A DNA stretch of 64,000 nt, taken from positions 1,550,001 through 1,614,000 of the forward strand of contig NZ_CP034593.1 in assembly GCF_003971195.1 (NCBI RefSeq), read 5' to 3'. This stretch comes from Flaviflexus ciconiae. GTDB taxonomy: Bacteria > Actinomycetota > Actinomycetes > Actinomycetales > Actinomycetaceae. The notes under the pieces were generated by a model. It saw only the letters and a list, made by a program, of their open reading frames with translations. It had not been told where the DNA came from and made no database searches. The position numbers and the translations under genes are program-made. Of the stretch, positions 50,655-60,880 are shown in pieces. Position 1 is the stretch's first letter; each line of letters starts with the position of its first letter.

Positions 50655-50662
50655 CACGGTGG
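50655..50662. repeat. Target-site duplication, right copy
   Basis: CACGGTGG, identical to 49200-49207. Confidence 0.85.
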
Positions 50663-50841
50663 TGTAAATGTTGAGCATATTCCATCAGCAATTCAAATAT
50701 ATTGCCTCGGTGCGCGAAGGAAACTTGCTGTCTCGTTCCACTCTGTTGACACGTCGCTGTCGTCATAGAGACGTGAGGTCGCGTCGGGTTTCGTAACGCA
50801 CCATTCTTTCAACGTTGCAGGAATGCCGCTTTGTATGTTGA

Positions 50842-50874
50842 GAGCCCGATCCTCAGATGGTGAAGACCGGGCTC
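50842..50874 (-). terminator. Stem-loop after thrB
   Basis: GAGCCCGATC (50842-50851) pairs with GACCGGGCTC (50865-50874) with one G-U. It lies 49 bp beyond the thrB stop and probably ends the argS-thrB transcript; there is no T-run on that strand. Confidence 0.5.
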
Positions 50875-50922
50875 GCCTATTAAAAGTGTTCTTAACTTGT
50901 TCTATTGAAGATGGTGAAAGCG

Positions 50923-51816
50923 CTAGCTTTCGACGATTCGTGCACCCTCGCCAATTCCGGGGGTGGTGACGGCAAAGCCGCGGGCCTCAAGAATTCGGCA
51001 GGTCTGAGCGTCGAGCTCGTCGAGAACAAGGATTGCGGGGCCGGCGCCGGAAATAACCGCCGGCCATCCCGACGAGCGTAGGGCATCGAGCACTTCGGCC
51101 GTTGCCGGCATGGAACTCGAGCGATACTCCTGGTGGAGACGGTCGCGGGTCGCTTCGTGTAGAAGATCGAGATCGTGGCCGAGCGCATGGACGAGGAGCG
51201 CGCTGCGTGATGCGTTGAATGCCGCATCGACGTGCGGAACGGAGGTCGGAAGGGCCGCCCGTGCGGTCGACGTCGGGAGGACATCGGTGGGCACAAGAAG
51301 CGTTGTCCGCAATTCCGGGTGCAGGTCAAGGCTGGCGGCGTGGGATCGTCCCGATTCTGACCAGGACACGACCGCCCCACCATAGACGGCGGGGGCGGCG
51401 TTGTCGGGATGTCCTTCGAACTCGGTTGCGAGGGTGAGGACATCTTCCTTCGTGAACAGGTCGGGGCGTCCGAGGAAACCGGCGGCAAGCGTCAGGCCAG
51501 CGACGACTGCGGCGGCCGAGGAGCCGAGGCCCCTGGACTGGGAGATGCCGTTGCGGCAGACCATCCGAACGCCCGCGAGCGGCAGACCGGCGAACTCAAA
51601 ACCGCGCATCAGGGCCCTGACGACAAGATGGGACTCGTCGGTCGGGAGCTCGCCCTGGCCTTCACCCAAGATATCGACGGTGGTCTTGCCAGCGATGAGG
51701 GTCGCTTCAACTTCGTCGTAGATCCCGTGCGCCATGCCCAAGCTGTCGAAGCCCGGGCCGAGGTTGCCGGACGTGGCGGGAACCCGCACTCGGAGAGTCT
51801 CGGTGACCTGACGCAT
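50923..51816 (-). CDS. thrB: Homoserine kinase
   Basis: 297 residues from ATG 51816, which shares its A with the thrC stop (TAATG); the longer frame to 51933 lies in thrC. GHMP kinase: VRVPATSGNLGPGFDSLG, the phosphate loop SRGLGSSAAAVVAG, and VISGAGPAILVL. It phosphorylates homoserine before threonine synthase acts. Confidence 0.95.
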   Translation of the reverse strand: MRQVTETLRVRVPATSGNLGPGFDSLGMAHGIYDEVEATLIAGKTTVDILGEGQGELPTDESHLVVRALMRGFEFAGLPLAGVRMVCRNGISQSRGLGSSAAAVVAGLTLAAGFLGRPDLFTKEDVLTLATEFEGHPDNAAPAVYGGAVVSWSESGRSHAASLDLHPELRTTLLVPTDVLPTSTARAALPTSVPHVDAAFNASRSALLVHALGHDLDLLHEATRDRLHQEYRSSSMPATAEVLDALRSSGWPAVISGAGPAILVLDELDAQTCRILEARGFAVTTPGIGEGARIVES

Positions 51817-52916
51817 TAGAGTCCCAGAACCTTGACTGCCGCTGCGACGGAAGGCTCGATGACATCCGGCTCGATATTGCGACCCTCGAGTGCCGTTACC
51901 GTGTCCTTGAGACCGTTGCCGGTTACCGTGCACACGATCGTGGCGCCCTCGGGGACGGTTCCTGCCTTGCTGGCCTTGATAAGGCCAGCAACGGAGCTTG
52001 CGGAGGCGGGCTCAACAAAAACGCCGACCTCGGCCGCAAGAACGGCCTGGGCTTCAAGGATCTCGCCGTCGGTGACGCGATCGATGAAACCGCCCGAGGA
52101 GTCGCGGGCCTCTTCGGCGTACTTCCAGGAGGCGGGATTACCGATGCGAATGGCAGTGGCGACCGTCTCGGGGTCTTCGACGGGGTGGCCGAGAACAAGA
52201 GGAGCAGCTCCCCACGCCTGGTATCCCCACATCTGCGGAACCGTATCGACGACCTTCTCCATATGGAGAGCCGAATCGTCGAACGAGGCGAGGGTGGTGC
52301 GTCCCGCGTATTCGTTGTAGCCCATCCAGTACGCCGTGATGTTTCCGGCGTTGCCAACGGGAAGGACGTGGATGTCCGGGGCCTTGCCCAGAGCATCAAC
52401 GATCTCGAAAGCCGCTGTCTTCTGGCCCTGGAGACGGTACGGGTTCACGGAGTTGACGAGGTCAACGGGATGCATTTCGGTCAGCTCGCGGGTAATCCGC
52501 AGGCAGTCATCGAAGTTGCCGTCAACGGCTACGAGCTGTGCGCCGTGGACAATAGCCTGGGCGAGCTTGCCGGCAGCGATTTTGCCAGCCGGCAAAATTA
52601 CCGCACATCCAAGACCCGCTGCCACGGCATAGGCCGCGGCGGAGGCGGAGGTGTTGCCGGTCGAGGCGCACGCAATGATTTCGGTACCGTCGGCCTTCAC
52701 CTTGGAGACGGCGGAAGTCATGCCACGGTCCTTGAAGGAACCGGTCGGGTTCATGCCCTCAACCTTGACGTGAACGTCGGCTCCGACAAGATTCGACAGC
52801 TTGGGTGCGGGTACGAGCGGCGTGCCACCCTCGTAGAGGGTCACAACCGGATCGTTGTCCTCGAACGGGAGCCTGTCGCGGTACTCGTTGATTACTCCCT
52901 GCCACTGGTGCGCCAT
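51816..52916 (-). CDS. thrC: Threonine synthase
   Basis: 366 residues. PLP enzyme of the short class: pyridoxal Lys in [16 protein letters not shown], phosphate-binding [28 protein letters not shown], and [10 protein letters not shown]. It converts phosphohomoserine to threonine. The ATG overlaps the hom stop by one base. Confidence 0.95.
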   Translation of the reverse strand: MAHQWQGVINEYRDRLPFEDNDPVVTLYEGGTPLVPAPKLSNLVGADVHVKVEGMNPTGSFKDRGMTSAVSKVKADGTEIIACASTGNTSASAAAYAVAAGLGCAVILPAGKIAAGKLAQAIVHGAQLVAVDGNFDDCLRITRELTEMHPVDLVNSVNPYRLQGQKTAAFEIVDALGKAPDIHVLPVGNAGNITAYWMGYNEYAGRTTLASFDDSALHMEKVVDTVPQMWGYQAWGAAPLVLGHPVEDPETVATAIRIGNPASWKYAEEARDSSGGFIDRVTDGEILEAQAVLAAEVGVFVEPASASSVAGLIKASKAGTVPEGATIVCTVTGNGLKDTVTALEGRNIEPDVIEPSVAAAVKVLGL

Positions 52917-54190
52917 CAGTTGCCCTCCACCCTCATGACCTGCAGAACGTCCTTGACATAGTCTGCGGCCTTAATCTTTTCAATTGCCGACTTTACGTCG
53001 GCTGTGCGTGCCTCGTGCGTTGTCACGGTCAGGCGTGCACTCGACTCGGTGGCGGCGCTCTGGCGAACGGTCGAGATCGACACGTTGTTGTCCGCGAGCG
53101 CACCCGACAGCTGCGTGAGAACGCCCGTGCGGTCCTCAATTTCAAACTCGATTCGGAACGAGGATGTGCCCTCGTCCGGGGTGAGGATCGGCAGGTCTGC
53201 GTAGGTGAGCTCGCGGGGAGCCCGGCCGCCGTAGACGCGGTGCGAGGCCCCGGCGACAACGTCGGAGAGAACGGCCGATGCGGTGGGGTCGCCACCCGCT
53301 CCACGGCCATAGAACATGAGCCGCCCGGCGCCGGCGGACTCGGTGACGACCGAGTTGAAGGAGCCGCGCACGGAGGCGAGGGGATGGTCGAGGGGCACGA
53401 GGGTCGGTTCGACGCTGAGCTCGATGCCGGCCTCCTGGCGGCGAGCAATGCCGAGGAGCTTGATGGCGAAGCCATCGCGCTTGGCGGCCGCAATATCCTC
53501 GGCGGTGATCGAGCGGATACCGGTGGTCGGAACGTTGTCGATAGAGACGCGCGTGTGGAAGGCAAGGGAGGCGAGGATCGCGATCTTCGCCGCAGCATCG
53601 TGACCGTCAACATCGGCGGTCGGATCTGCTTCTGCGTAGCCGAGGTCCTGGGCGAGTTTCAGGGCGTCGTCGAAGGACATCCCGTTGGTTTCCATCTCGT
53701 CAAGGATGAAGTTCGTGGTGCCGTTGAGGATTCCCATGACGGTCTCGACCCGGTCACCCGCCAGGGATTCGCGCAGGCCGTACACAACGGGGACGGCGCC
53801 GGCAACGGCGGCTTCGTAGTAGACGTCGACGTCGGCTTCGGCGGCGGCCTCATAAATCTCGGGGCCATGTGCGGCAAGCAGTGCCTTGTTGCCGGTGACA
53901 ACGGTAGCGCCGTTCTTAATTGCGCCCAGAACGAGCGTGCGGGCGGGGTCGACGCCACCGATGAGCTCGATAACGATATCGGCCTTTGTTGTCAGTGCCT
54001 CGAGGTCGTCAGTCAGGAGCGTTCGGTCGATCTCCGGGTCGCGCGGCGCATCAATGTTGCGCACGCCGATGCCGACGAGTTCGAGTTCATCACCGGCACG
54101 CTGAGCGAAGTCCTTGCTCTGTGCTTTCAGCATCTTGGCAACCGCGGTTCCCACGGTTCCGCAGCCGAGCAGGGCAATCTTGACTGACAT
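52916..54190 (-). CDS. hom: Homoserine dehydrogenase
   Basis: 424 residues. Rossmann NAD(P)-binding [13 protein letters not shown], the catalytic core [14 protein letters not shown] and [20 protein letters not shown], and a C-terminal ACT domain (residues ~350-420: [28 protein letters not shown] in blocks) for threonine feedback. Reduces aspartate semialdehyde to homoserine. Lies 35 bp after lysA. Confidence 0.95.
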   Translation of the reverse strand: MSVKIALLGCGTVGTAVAKMLKAQSKDFAQRAGDELELVGIGVRNIDAPRDPEIDRTLLTDDLEALTTKADIVIELIGGVDPARTLVLGAIKNGATVVTGNKALLAAHGPEIYEAAAEADVDVYYEAAVAGAVPVVYGLRESLAGDRVETVMGILNGTTNFILDEMETNGMSFDDALKLAQDLGYAEADPTADVDGHDAAAKIAILASLAFHTRVSIDNVPTTGIRSITAEDIAAAKRDGFAIKLLGIARRQEAGIELSVEPTLVPLDHPLASVRGSFNSVVTESAGAGRLMFYGRGAGGDPTASAVLSDVVAGASHRVYGGRAPRELTYADLPILTPDEGTSSFRIEFEIEDRTGVLTQLSGALADNNVSISTVRQSAATESSARLTVTTHEARTADVKSAIEKIKAADYVKDVLQVMRVEGN

Positions 54191-54225
54191 TCTTCCTCCG
54201 ATTGGTGGCTGGGTGGTTCCCGGGA

Positions 54226-55566
54226 TTACAACTCCGGAAAGAGTCCGAGGACATCTTCCCAGGTTTCGGGGCGGACAAGCCAGGTCGTCCCCCTGTCGGA
54301 CACGGCAAGCACCCCGGGGCGCTTTATCATGTTGTAGTTCGAGGCCATCGACCTGCCGTAGGCACCGGTGGCGGCGACAAGGAGCAGGTCTCCCCGAGAC
54401 ACATCGCCCGGCAGGGACACGTCCTTGATAACGATGTCTCCGGATTCGCAGTGCATGCCGACCACGCGGGTCGGGACGCCTTCAGCATCTGTTACTCGGT
54501 CAACGAGTGCCGTGTAGTCGGCGCCGTACAGGGCGGGACGAATGTTGTCGCTCATCCCACCATCAACCGACACGTACCGGCGTACCCCATCGTCCGTCAT
54601 GACGTCCTTCGTGGCGCCGACGGTATACAGAGTCATTCCGGAAGGGCCGGAGATGGAACGGCCGGGCTCAATAGAAAGCCGGGGCACGTCGATGCCCTCG
54701 GCGGCACAGGCCGCCTCGAGAGCCGAACGAATCCCGGCAAGCATCTGCTTCTCGGAAACCGGCTGGGGGTCCTCCCCTGTGTACTGGATCCCGTAGCCCC
54801 CGCCGAGGTCAACCTCGGGAACGGCAATGCCATTGCGGGTGAGCTCTCCGGCGAAAGCAATGACGGCGCTAGCCGCTGCCGCAAAACCTTCCGGATCGAG
54901 GATCTGGGAGCCGATGTGGGAGTGCAGTCCAAGGAACGACAGGTTCGGGTGGTTGGCAATTGCCGTGACAACGTCGCGTGCCGCACCCGTGGCTAGCGAG
55001 AGACCAAACTTCTGGTCCTCGTGGGCAGTTGCAATGAACTCGTGCCCGCCTGCGTGGACGCCGGTTGTCACGCGAACGAAGCAGGGAGCCACCCTGCCAA
55101 GCCTGCTGGCAATGTCTGCGAGCTGTTCAACTTCGCCCGGGGAGTCAACAACGATTCGGCCCACGTTGTTCTCGAGGGCGAGCTCAAGAAGAGCATCGGA
55201 CTTCGAATTGCCGTGCAGTCCGATCTTTTCTCCAGGAACGCCACCCGCGAGCGCGGTGCGCAACTCACCTTCAGACGCGGTGTCGATGCAGAGACCTTCC
55301 TCCACCATCCACCTTGCAAGTAGCGGGGAGAGGAAGGATTTACCGGCGTAGTAGACATCGCCGTCCCCGATAGCATCCACCCACGCACGGGCGCGGGACG
55401 TCATGTCATTCTCGTCAACGAGATAGACGGGGGTGCCGCGGACTGCCAGATCGGACAGGGCGTGACCGGCGAGGGTCAGCTTGCCCTCCGTGCGTGCGAG
55501 ATTCGCGGGCCAGGGGCCGGTGCCCGGCTCCGGAGCCGGGATTGAGGCAAGCGAGGCGAACGACAT
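54226..55566 (-). CDS. lysA: Diaminopimelate decarboxylase
   Basis: 446 residues, fold III PLP enzyme. PLP Lys in VYYAGKSFLSPLLARW, the HIGSQ motif as LHSHIGSQI, the phosphate-binding GGGYGIQYTGED, and substrate residues in MHCESGDI. Makes lysine from meso-diaminopimelate. Starts directly after the argS stop (55567), so the two are coupled. Confidence 0.95.
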   Translation of the reverse strand: MSFASLASIPAPEPGTGPWPANLARTEGKLTLAGHALSDLAVRGTPVYLVDENDMTSRARAWVDAIGDGDVYYAGKSFLSPLLARWMVEEGLCIDTASEGELRTALAGGVPGEKIGLHGNSKSDALLELALENNVGRIVVDSPGEVEQLADIASRLGRVAPCFVRVTTGVHAGGHEFIATAHEDQKFGLSLATGAARDVVTAIANHPNLSFLGLHSHIGSQILDPEGFAAAASAVIAFAGELTRNGIAVPEVDLGGGYGIQYTGEDPQPVSEKQMLAGIRSALEAACAAEGIDVPRLSIEPGRSISGPSGMTLYTVGATKDVMTDDGVRRYVSVDGGMSDNIRPALYGADYTALVDRVTDAEGVPTRVVGMHCESGDIVIKDVSLPGDVSRGDLLLVAATGAYGRSMASNYNMIKRPGVLAVSDRGTTWLVRPETWEDVLGLFPEL

Positions 55567-57243
55567 TTACATCTGCTCCGGGGCAGAAACACCAACAAGG
55601 TCAAGGCCGTTGGCGAGGACCTGGGTGGTGGCGTCGTTGAGCCACAGGCGCGCCGAGTGCCCCTCGTTTACTTCTTCGTCGGCACGCGGGGTGACGCGGG
55701 TCTGGCCGTACCAGGTGTGGTAGGCGGCCGCAAGCTCCTCGAGGTAGCGGGCAATACGGTGCGGTTCACGTAGCGCTGCACCCTGGGCAACGACCTCCGG
55801 GAACTGAGCTAGAACGCCCAGGAGGGAGGAGTCGGCCGGGTGGTCGAGGGCGGCAGGGTTGAATTCGTCGCGGGCCACGCCATGCTCGGCGGCGTTCTTG
55901 GCAACCGAACGCGTACGAGCGTGCGCGTACTGTACGTAGTACACGGGGTTCTCGTTCGTGCGGGAAGCCAGCAAGTCAAGATCCAGCTCCAGGGTCGTGT
56001 CAACGGAAGAGCGGACGAGCGAGTAGCGAGCAGCGTCGACACCAACGGCATCAACAAGGTCTTCGAGGGTGATGATTGTGCCGGCACGCTTGGACATGCG
56101 AACGGGTTCACCATCCTTCACGAGGTTCACCATCTGACCGATGAGAATCTCCATGTTCTGCCGTTCACCAGCCGTGTCACCGAAGGCCTGCGCCATGGCG
56201 TACATGCGGCCAACGTACCCGTGATGGTCTGCGCCCAGCATGATGATGACATGGTCGGCACCGCGCTCACGCTTGTCCAGGTAGTAGGCAACATCGCCAG
56301 CGAAGTAGGCTGCACCACCGTCCGACTTGATGACAACGCGGTCCTTGTCGTCCCCAAACTTTGTCGTCTCAATCCAGGTAGCACCGTCCTTATCGTAGAC
56401 ATGACCGCGCTCGCGGAGGACCTCGATCGAACGATTGACGGCACCTGACTCGTGGAGGGCGTCCTCGTGGAAGTAGACATCAAACTCGACGCCGAAGTCG
56501 CCGAGGGCTTCCTTGATCTCCCCAAACATGAGGTCGACACCGCGGGAGCGGAACACTTCCTGCGCCTCATCGTCCGGGAGGGTCAGCGGATCGGGCTCCC
56601 CCGCCTGCGCGCAACCGGCTATGACGCGCTCTGCAATGTCGGTGATGTAGGCGCCGCCATAGCCATTCTCGGGGGCTTCCTCACCGCGCGCACGAGCCAG
56701 GAGGGACTCGGAGAAGCGGTCGATCTGCGAGCCGTGGTCGTTGAAGTAGTATTCGCGGGTCACGGTCGAACCTGCGGCCTCCAGAAGACGCGCCAGGGAA
56801 TCGCCAACCGCCGCCCACCGCACGCCACCGAGGTGAATCGGACCTGTCGGGTTCGCGGAAACAAACTCCAGGTTGACGGAACCGGGCGTGGAGTTGCTTC
56901 GCCCATATTCGCGACCGGCGTTAAGAATCGTGCGAGCAAGCTCGCCTGCGGCGCCGGCTGCCAGGCGGATGTTGACGAAGCCGGGCCCCGCCACGGTCGC
57001 CTCGTCAATGCCGTCCCTGGTCGCGAGCCGTTCAGCAACAATGGTCCCCAGGTCGCGCGGGTTCGTGCCCGCCTTCTTTGCAAGCTGCATGGCAACGTTT
57101 GTGGCCCAGTCGCCATGATCTCGGTTGCGCGGGCGCTCCACCTTGACCGCGGGGAGCTCATCGGCGGACACGTTCACTGCACCATCCGCTACCGCCTCGG
57201 CAAGGACGGAGTCGATGAGTGCGCTGAGTTCTTCTGGAGTCAT
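55567..57243 (-). CDS. argS: Arginyl-tRNA synthetase
   Basis: 558 residues, class I synthetase. HIGH-like motif in [12 protein letters not shown], second motif [15 protein letters not shown]-terminal Add-1-like domain, and C-terminal anticodon-binding helices. First gene of the argS-lysA-hom-thrC-thrB operon. A tRNA-Arg gene lies divergently 138 bp away. Confidence 0.95.
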   Translation of the reverse strand: MTPEELSALIDSVLAEAVADGAVNVSADELPAVKVERPRNRDHGDWATNVAMQLAKKAGTNPRDLGTIVAERLATRDGIDEATVAGPGFVNIRLAAGAAGELARTILNAGREYGRSNSTPGSVNLEFVSANPTGPIHLGGVRWAAVGDSLARLLEAAGSTVTREYYFNDHGSQIDRFSESLLARARGEEAPENGYGGAYITDIAERVIAGCAQAGEPDPLTLPDDEAQEVFRSRGVDLMFGEIKEALGDFGVEFDVYFHEDALHESGAVNRSIEVLRERGHVYDKDGATWIETTKFGDDKDRVVIKSDGGAAYFAGDVAYYLDKRERGADHVIIMLGADHHGYVGRMYAMAQAFGDTAGERQNMEILIGQMVNLVKDGEPVRMSKRAGTIITLEDLVDAVGVDAARYSLVRSSVDTTLELDLDLLASRTNENPVYYVQYAHARTRSVAKNAAEHGVARDEFNPAALDHPADSSLLGVLAQFPEVVAQGAALREPHRIARYLEELAAAYHTWYGQTRVTPRADEEVNEGHSARLWLNDATTQVLANGLDLVGVSAPEQM

Positions 57244-57380
57244 GTCACCAGTCTAGCGACGGTACCGCTCCTCCATCATCTTTGCTATGTAAATGTGTGC
57301 CAAGACGCCCCCTATGCATGGTGTCTCACAGGGTTTCAGTTAGCCCGGGGCCGCCGGGTGCTGATAAAGTCATGAATTGC

Positions 57381-57456
57381 GCCCCGGTAGCTCAGGGGAT
57401 AGAGCGTCTGCCTCCGGAGCAGAAGGTCGTAGGTTCGAATCCTATCCGGGGCACCA
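57381..57456 (+). tRNA. tRNA-Arg, anticodon CCG
   Basis: 76 nt, CCA encoded. Acceptor GCCCCGG pairs with CCGGGGC (57446-57452), D-arm GCTC/GAGC, anticodon stem TCTGC/GCAGA with loop CTCCGGA (anticodon CCG, reading CGG), T-arm with GTTCGAAT. It is divergent from argS. Confidence 0.97.
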
Positions 57457-57461
57457 GCCCC

Positions 57462-57504
57462 ACGGCCCTGGTCACCGCACGAAACTGCGAGGATCAGGGC
57501 CGTT
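57462..57504 (+). terminator. Stem-loop terminator after tRNA-Arg
   Basis: ACGGCCCTGGTC (57462-57473) pairs with GATCAGGGCCGT (57492-57503), 12 bp with one G-U, starting six bases after the CCA. Confidence 0.7.
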
Positions 57505-57510
57505 CGCATG

Positions 57511-58299
57511 TCACGGCTCCTGCGCCTGCTTGTCTCGGTTCTCAATCAACTCTTTGGCGAGGGATGGCCGGTCGGTAATGATTCCGTCGGCACCCATGTC
57601 GAGGATCTCGATCATGTCCTTCACTTCGTTGATCGTCCAGATATGAACGGCAAGTCCGTGACCGTGAGCAATGTCGATCAGCTTCTTACTAAGAATCCGC
57701 ACCCCGTGGAAATTCATTGGCATCTGCACACACGCCGCACCGTCACTCGGTCCAGGCACAGCCTTCATGACCAAGTCACTCAGGAAGCTCGGAAGGATTG
57801 ATGCCAGGACAAGGCGGGCAACTCCGCTTGTCCCGAGGCTCGTTGCCACTCCGGGTACGGCTGTGCGGATTCTGCGAAGCCTCTTTTCGGAGAAGGAGGC
57901 TACCAGTACCTGATCGAGATAGTCGCTGCATCGCAGGAGCTCAATCATGGGTTCTACCGTGCCATCGACCTTTGCATCGATATTGAAGTCAATGTCCGGG
58001 AAACCATCGAGGGCAGCTTTGACCGTCATGGGCGCATGTCCCGACTCGTCTCGAAGCTGACTGACCTCGGCCCAAGAAACCTGTGAGATTTCGCCGGAAC
58101 CATTCGTCGTGCGGTCGAGTAGCGGATCGTGAATCAGGATAAGCACACCGTCGGATGTGGTTTGGGCATCGGTTTCAATGTAGTTAAAACCCTGAGCCCT
58201 CATACCCTCAAACGCTTGAACGGAGTTTTCCGGATACTCGTCGGCGCCGCCCCGGTGCGCGAGGACAATCGGCTTATCTGTACGCTTCCACGATCTCAT
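57511..58299 (-). CDS. Glycerophosphodiester phosphodiesterase family protein
   Basis: 262 residues. GDPD TIM-barrel motifs: LAHRGGADEYPENSVQAF, IETDAQTTSDGVLILIHDPLLDRTT (blocks, with the Glu-x-Asp and His-Asp catalytic groups), and VHIWTINE near the end. It hydrolyses glycerophosphodiesters to glycerol-3-phosphate. It has no signal peptide, so it may be cytoplasmic. Confidence 0.92.
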   Translation of the reverse strand: MRSWKRTDKPIVLAHRGGADEYPENSVQAFEGMRAQGFNYIETDAQTTSDGVLILIHDPLLDRTTNGSGEISQVSWAEVSQLRDESGHAPMTVKAALDGFPDIDFNIDAKVDGTVEPMIELLRCSDYLDQVLVASFSEKRLRRIRTAVPGVATSLGTSGVARLVLASILPSFLSDLVMKAVPGPSDGAACVQMPMNFHGVRILSKKLIDIAHGHGLAVHIWTINEVKDMIEILDMGADGIITDRPSLAKELIENRDKQAQEP

Positions 58300-58358
58300 G
58301 AACCTATTGTCCCATCAGCGCAAAGAGTTCACGACCGATCGGGTGGTTCGATGGTGAG

Positions 58359-59720
58359 CTAGGAGCAGAGCTCAGAAAGATCAACCGCACCGCGCTCGCT
58401 CAGGAAGCCAAGCGGGTTGACCGTGGTTCCCTCTTCATCGGTGTGAATCTCGAGATGAAGGTGCGGGCCGGTCGACCGTCCGTTGCTACCGACATCAGCA
58501 ATGTGCTGACCAACCTCAACCTGCTCCCCCTCGGTGACGTGCAGACCGTCGTCATACATGTGGACGTACCAGGACCAGAACACTTCACCATTCACGTCGT
58601 GCTTGATGATGATGAGATTCGAGGACCGACCATCCTTACCAACGCCAACATATTCGACCGTACCCTCGGCAATCGCGTAGATCGGAGTTCCGGCCTCTGC
58701 AGCAAAGTCCGAACCAAGGTGGTTGTGATATCCCCCGCCGAACGGGCTCACACGCCATCCATACCCAGACGAGAGACGGTAGTCGTTTTCCTTCACCGGC
58801 ATGACCAAAGCATCCTTCGCGGGTGCCCTTAATGCATCAACCATGCCGTTAGCAGATTCAGCCGTCTGGCACACCGCGAGCTCAGCCTCAGCATCAGCAG
58901 CAACCTCACGTGCGCCCCGAAGCCGATCAATGCTCGAAGCATCCGCACTCGCAGCTAGCGAGGAAGGAACGGAGACATCGGTAACGGGTGCTTCGCCAAG
59001 CGACGAGGTCACCGGAACATGGGCGGTTACGGCGGCAGCCGACTGGCCGGTTCCAGAAATAACGGTGGCAACACCGAGGCCGGCAAACACCGACGAGGTG
59101 GCGGCCACAACGGCGCGTGCCCTCATTTGACGCTTGGCTACAGTCCGCTCAGCATTCCTGGCCTTGCGAACTTCACCGCGGGAAACGACCGAAGTATCTG
59201 GCATCTCAACCGCGGCAAGCTTTTCTGTCGGACTCTCTTCAGTGACCAGCGCGGGCTCGTAGGTGATCTCCGGGGTAACAGCAACGGGCTGTTCACCGAC
59301 AAGATCAGCCTGCTCGTCAGCACTCATTGGGGAGACCGGCTCGGCAACAGTCGGGTCAGGCTCATCTACCTGGTCATTATTCTGGGCAACAGACTGCAGG
59401 GGTCCTTCGGCAAGCCCGGGAACGGTCGGCGCGAATTGCTCCGCCTCCGCACGTGGAACTTCTTCACCCGCAACCGAAGCGGCGGCAGGCTCGTTTGCTG
59501 AGACCAGGGCGGGCTGATCGACCAGCGTCGACCTGGCCTCTTCTACCTTGTTCGCACTGGCGGCGGCGAGCCTGCGAGCTCTCCTGCGTCCGACAAAAAC
59601 GGGCTCTTCGGCCAGAGCCGGGGCACTTGGCACAGGGTTTTTGGCGTTATCGGGCACGGCAGGCGCCGACTCTTCAGCGACGACTAGCTCGACCGGCACC
59701 GGGGCAGAATGCTTTCCCAC
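58359..59720 (-). CDS. M23-family peptidase (LytM domain), membrane-anchored
   Basis: 453 residues. A long Ala/Glu/Pro/Val-rich N-terminal part (1-~190) with basic patches (FVGRRRARRLAA), a TM helix at ~207-228 (AVVAATSSVFAGLGVATVISG), a linker, then the LytM domain from ~320: zinc ligands in GGYHNHLGSDFAAEAG (H-x3-D) and HLHLEIH, with the SSGYGWRVSPFGGG signature. Cleaves peptidoglycan cross-bridges outside the cell, or acts as an activator. The unusually long cytoplasmic N-terminus has no known domain. Confidence 0.88.
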   Translation of the reverse strand: MGKHSAPVPVELVVAEESAPAVPDNAKNPVPSAPALAEEPVFVGRRRARRLAAASANKVEEARSTLVDQPALVSANEPAAASVAGEEVPRAEAEQFAPTVPGLAEGPLQSVAQNNDQVDEPDPTVAEPVSPMSADEQADLVGEQPVAVTPEITYEPALVTEESPTEKLAAVEMPDTSVVSRGEVRKARNAERTVAKRQMRARAVVAATSSVFAGLGVATVISGTGQSAAAVTAHVPVTSSLGEAPVTDVSVPSSLAASADASSIDRLRGAREVAADAEAELAVCQTAESANGMVDALRAPAKDALVMPVKENDYRLSSGYGWRVSPFGGGYHNHLGSDFAAEAGTPIYAIAEGTVEYVGVGKDGRSSNLIIIKHDVNGEVFWSWYVHMYDDGLHVTEGEQVEVGQHIADVGSNGRSTGPHLHLEIHTDEEGTTVNPLGFLSERGAVDLSELCS

Positions 59721-59839
59721 GGACTCACTCTCACATCGATAACAACAGGTAACGAATAGATAACGTTACCAGACAAATGATATCGAGTTTTGTGGCAGTC
59801 AGCACCCGCCTCTCACCACGGAAATTCGGCTGTTCTTAT

Positions 59840-60880
59840 TCACGCATCGCGCTGCATCGAGTCCCGGACCTCTCCTACCAGCTCTTCGAGGATGTCTTCG
59901 AGGAATAGCACGCCCATGGAACCACCGTTCACATCTTTAACTTCCACAAGGTGAATTCCGTCACGTTTCATGATGGCTAAAGCGGATTCGACTTCGTCTC
60001 CGCCCGGCAGGCACGCCATGGTACGGATCTTGAAGGGCGCCACCGGCATATCGCGCGACGCTCCGACCACGCCGATGATGTCTTTCAGGTGGAGGTATCC
60101 GACGAAGTCCCCGTTGTTTGCCTTCACAACAAAGCGGGAGTACCCGGTTCGGGCTACCAGTTCTTCGAGATCAGCCGGGGTGGTTTCAGTGCCTACCGTG
60201 AACACTTCGTCGCGAGGCACCATGACCTCCGCAACGGTCAGGTCGGAAAACTCGAGCACGCCGGACAGTAGGCCGATCTCATCTTCAAGAACACCGGCCC
60301 GTTGCGAGGTCTCAACAATTGACGCGACCTCGTCTGCGGTAAAGGCAGAGGCGACCTCGTCCTTCGGCTCAAGTCCGAACAGTTTGATGATGTGGTTGGC
60401 AAGCCAGTTAAGCGAAACAACAATTGGTTTGAAGATCCGCGTGATCAGAACGAGCGGCGGCGCAAGAATCAGAGCCGCCTTCTCGGGAACGGTCACGGCC
60501 AGATTCTTTGGAACCATTTCACCGATGACGACGTGCAGGTAGACGACCACGACGAGGGCAATAACGAAGGCCACGGAATGTGCTGCGGCACTCGGTATTC
60601 CAAGCGATTCGAAGGGCCCAATCAGGGCGGAGGCGATCGCCGGTTCGGCAACCGCACCAAGGGACGTGGAACAGAGCGTCACGCCGAGCTGGCAGGAGGC
60701 CAGCATGAGGGTGACGTTTTCGAGCGCCCACAGCACTGTCTTCGCCGACTTTGATCCCGCATCGGCCAGCGGCTCAATCCGGGACCTGCGTGCGGACATG
60801 ACCGCGAACTCGGCGCCAACGAAGAACGCGTTGAGCGCGAGGAGGACCAAACCAACTATGAGGGCGGTTGTCGTGCTCAT
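59840..60880 (-). CDS. CNNM/hemolysin-family CBS-domain membrane protein, short form
   Basis: 346 residues. N-terminal DUF21 membrane domain with ~4 TM helices (LIVGLVLLALNAFFVGAEFAVM, SVAFVIALVVVVYLHVVIGEM), then paired CBS domains (VMVPRDEVFTV, FVGYLHLKDII). Ends at EELVGEVRD without the C-terminal CorC/HlyC domain. Likely a Mg2+/Co2+ efflux-type protein. Overlaps the longer paralogue upstream by four bases. Confidence 0.88.
   Translation of the reverse strand: MSTTTALIVGLVLLALNAFFVGAEFAVMSARRSRIEPLADAGSKSAKTVLWALENVTLMLASCQLGVTLCSTSLGAVAEPAIASALIGPFESLGIPSAAAHSVAFVIALVVVVYLHVVIGEMVPKNLAVTVPEKAALILAPPLVLITRIFKPIVVSLNWLANHIIKLFGLEPKDEVASAFTADEVASIVETSQRAGVLEDEIGLLSGVLEFSDLTVAEVMVPRDEVFTVGTETTPADLEELVARTGYSRFVVKANNGDFVGYLHLKDIIGVVGASRDMPVAPFKIRTMACLPGGDEVESALAIMKRDGIHLVEVKDVNGGSMGVLFLEDILEELVGEVRDSMQRDA

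Noticed and set aside
53015-54187. 390-residue plus-strand frame opposite hom
   Set aside because: Antisense of homoserine dehydrogenase.
59721-59839. c-di-AMP (ydaO) riboswitch before the M23 peptidase gene
   Set aside because: Cell-wall hydrolase genes in actinobacteria often have one, but the ~120-bp leader is too short and lacks the conserved blocks.
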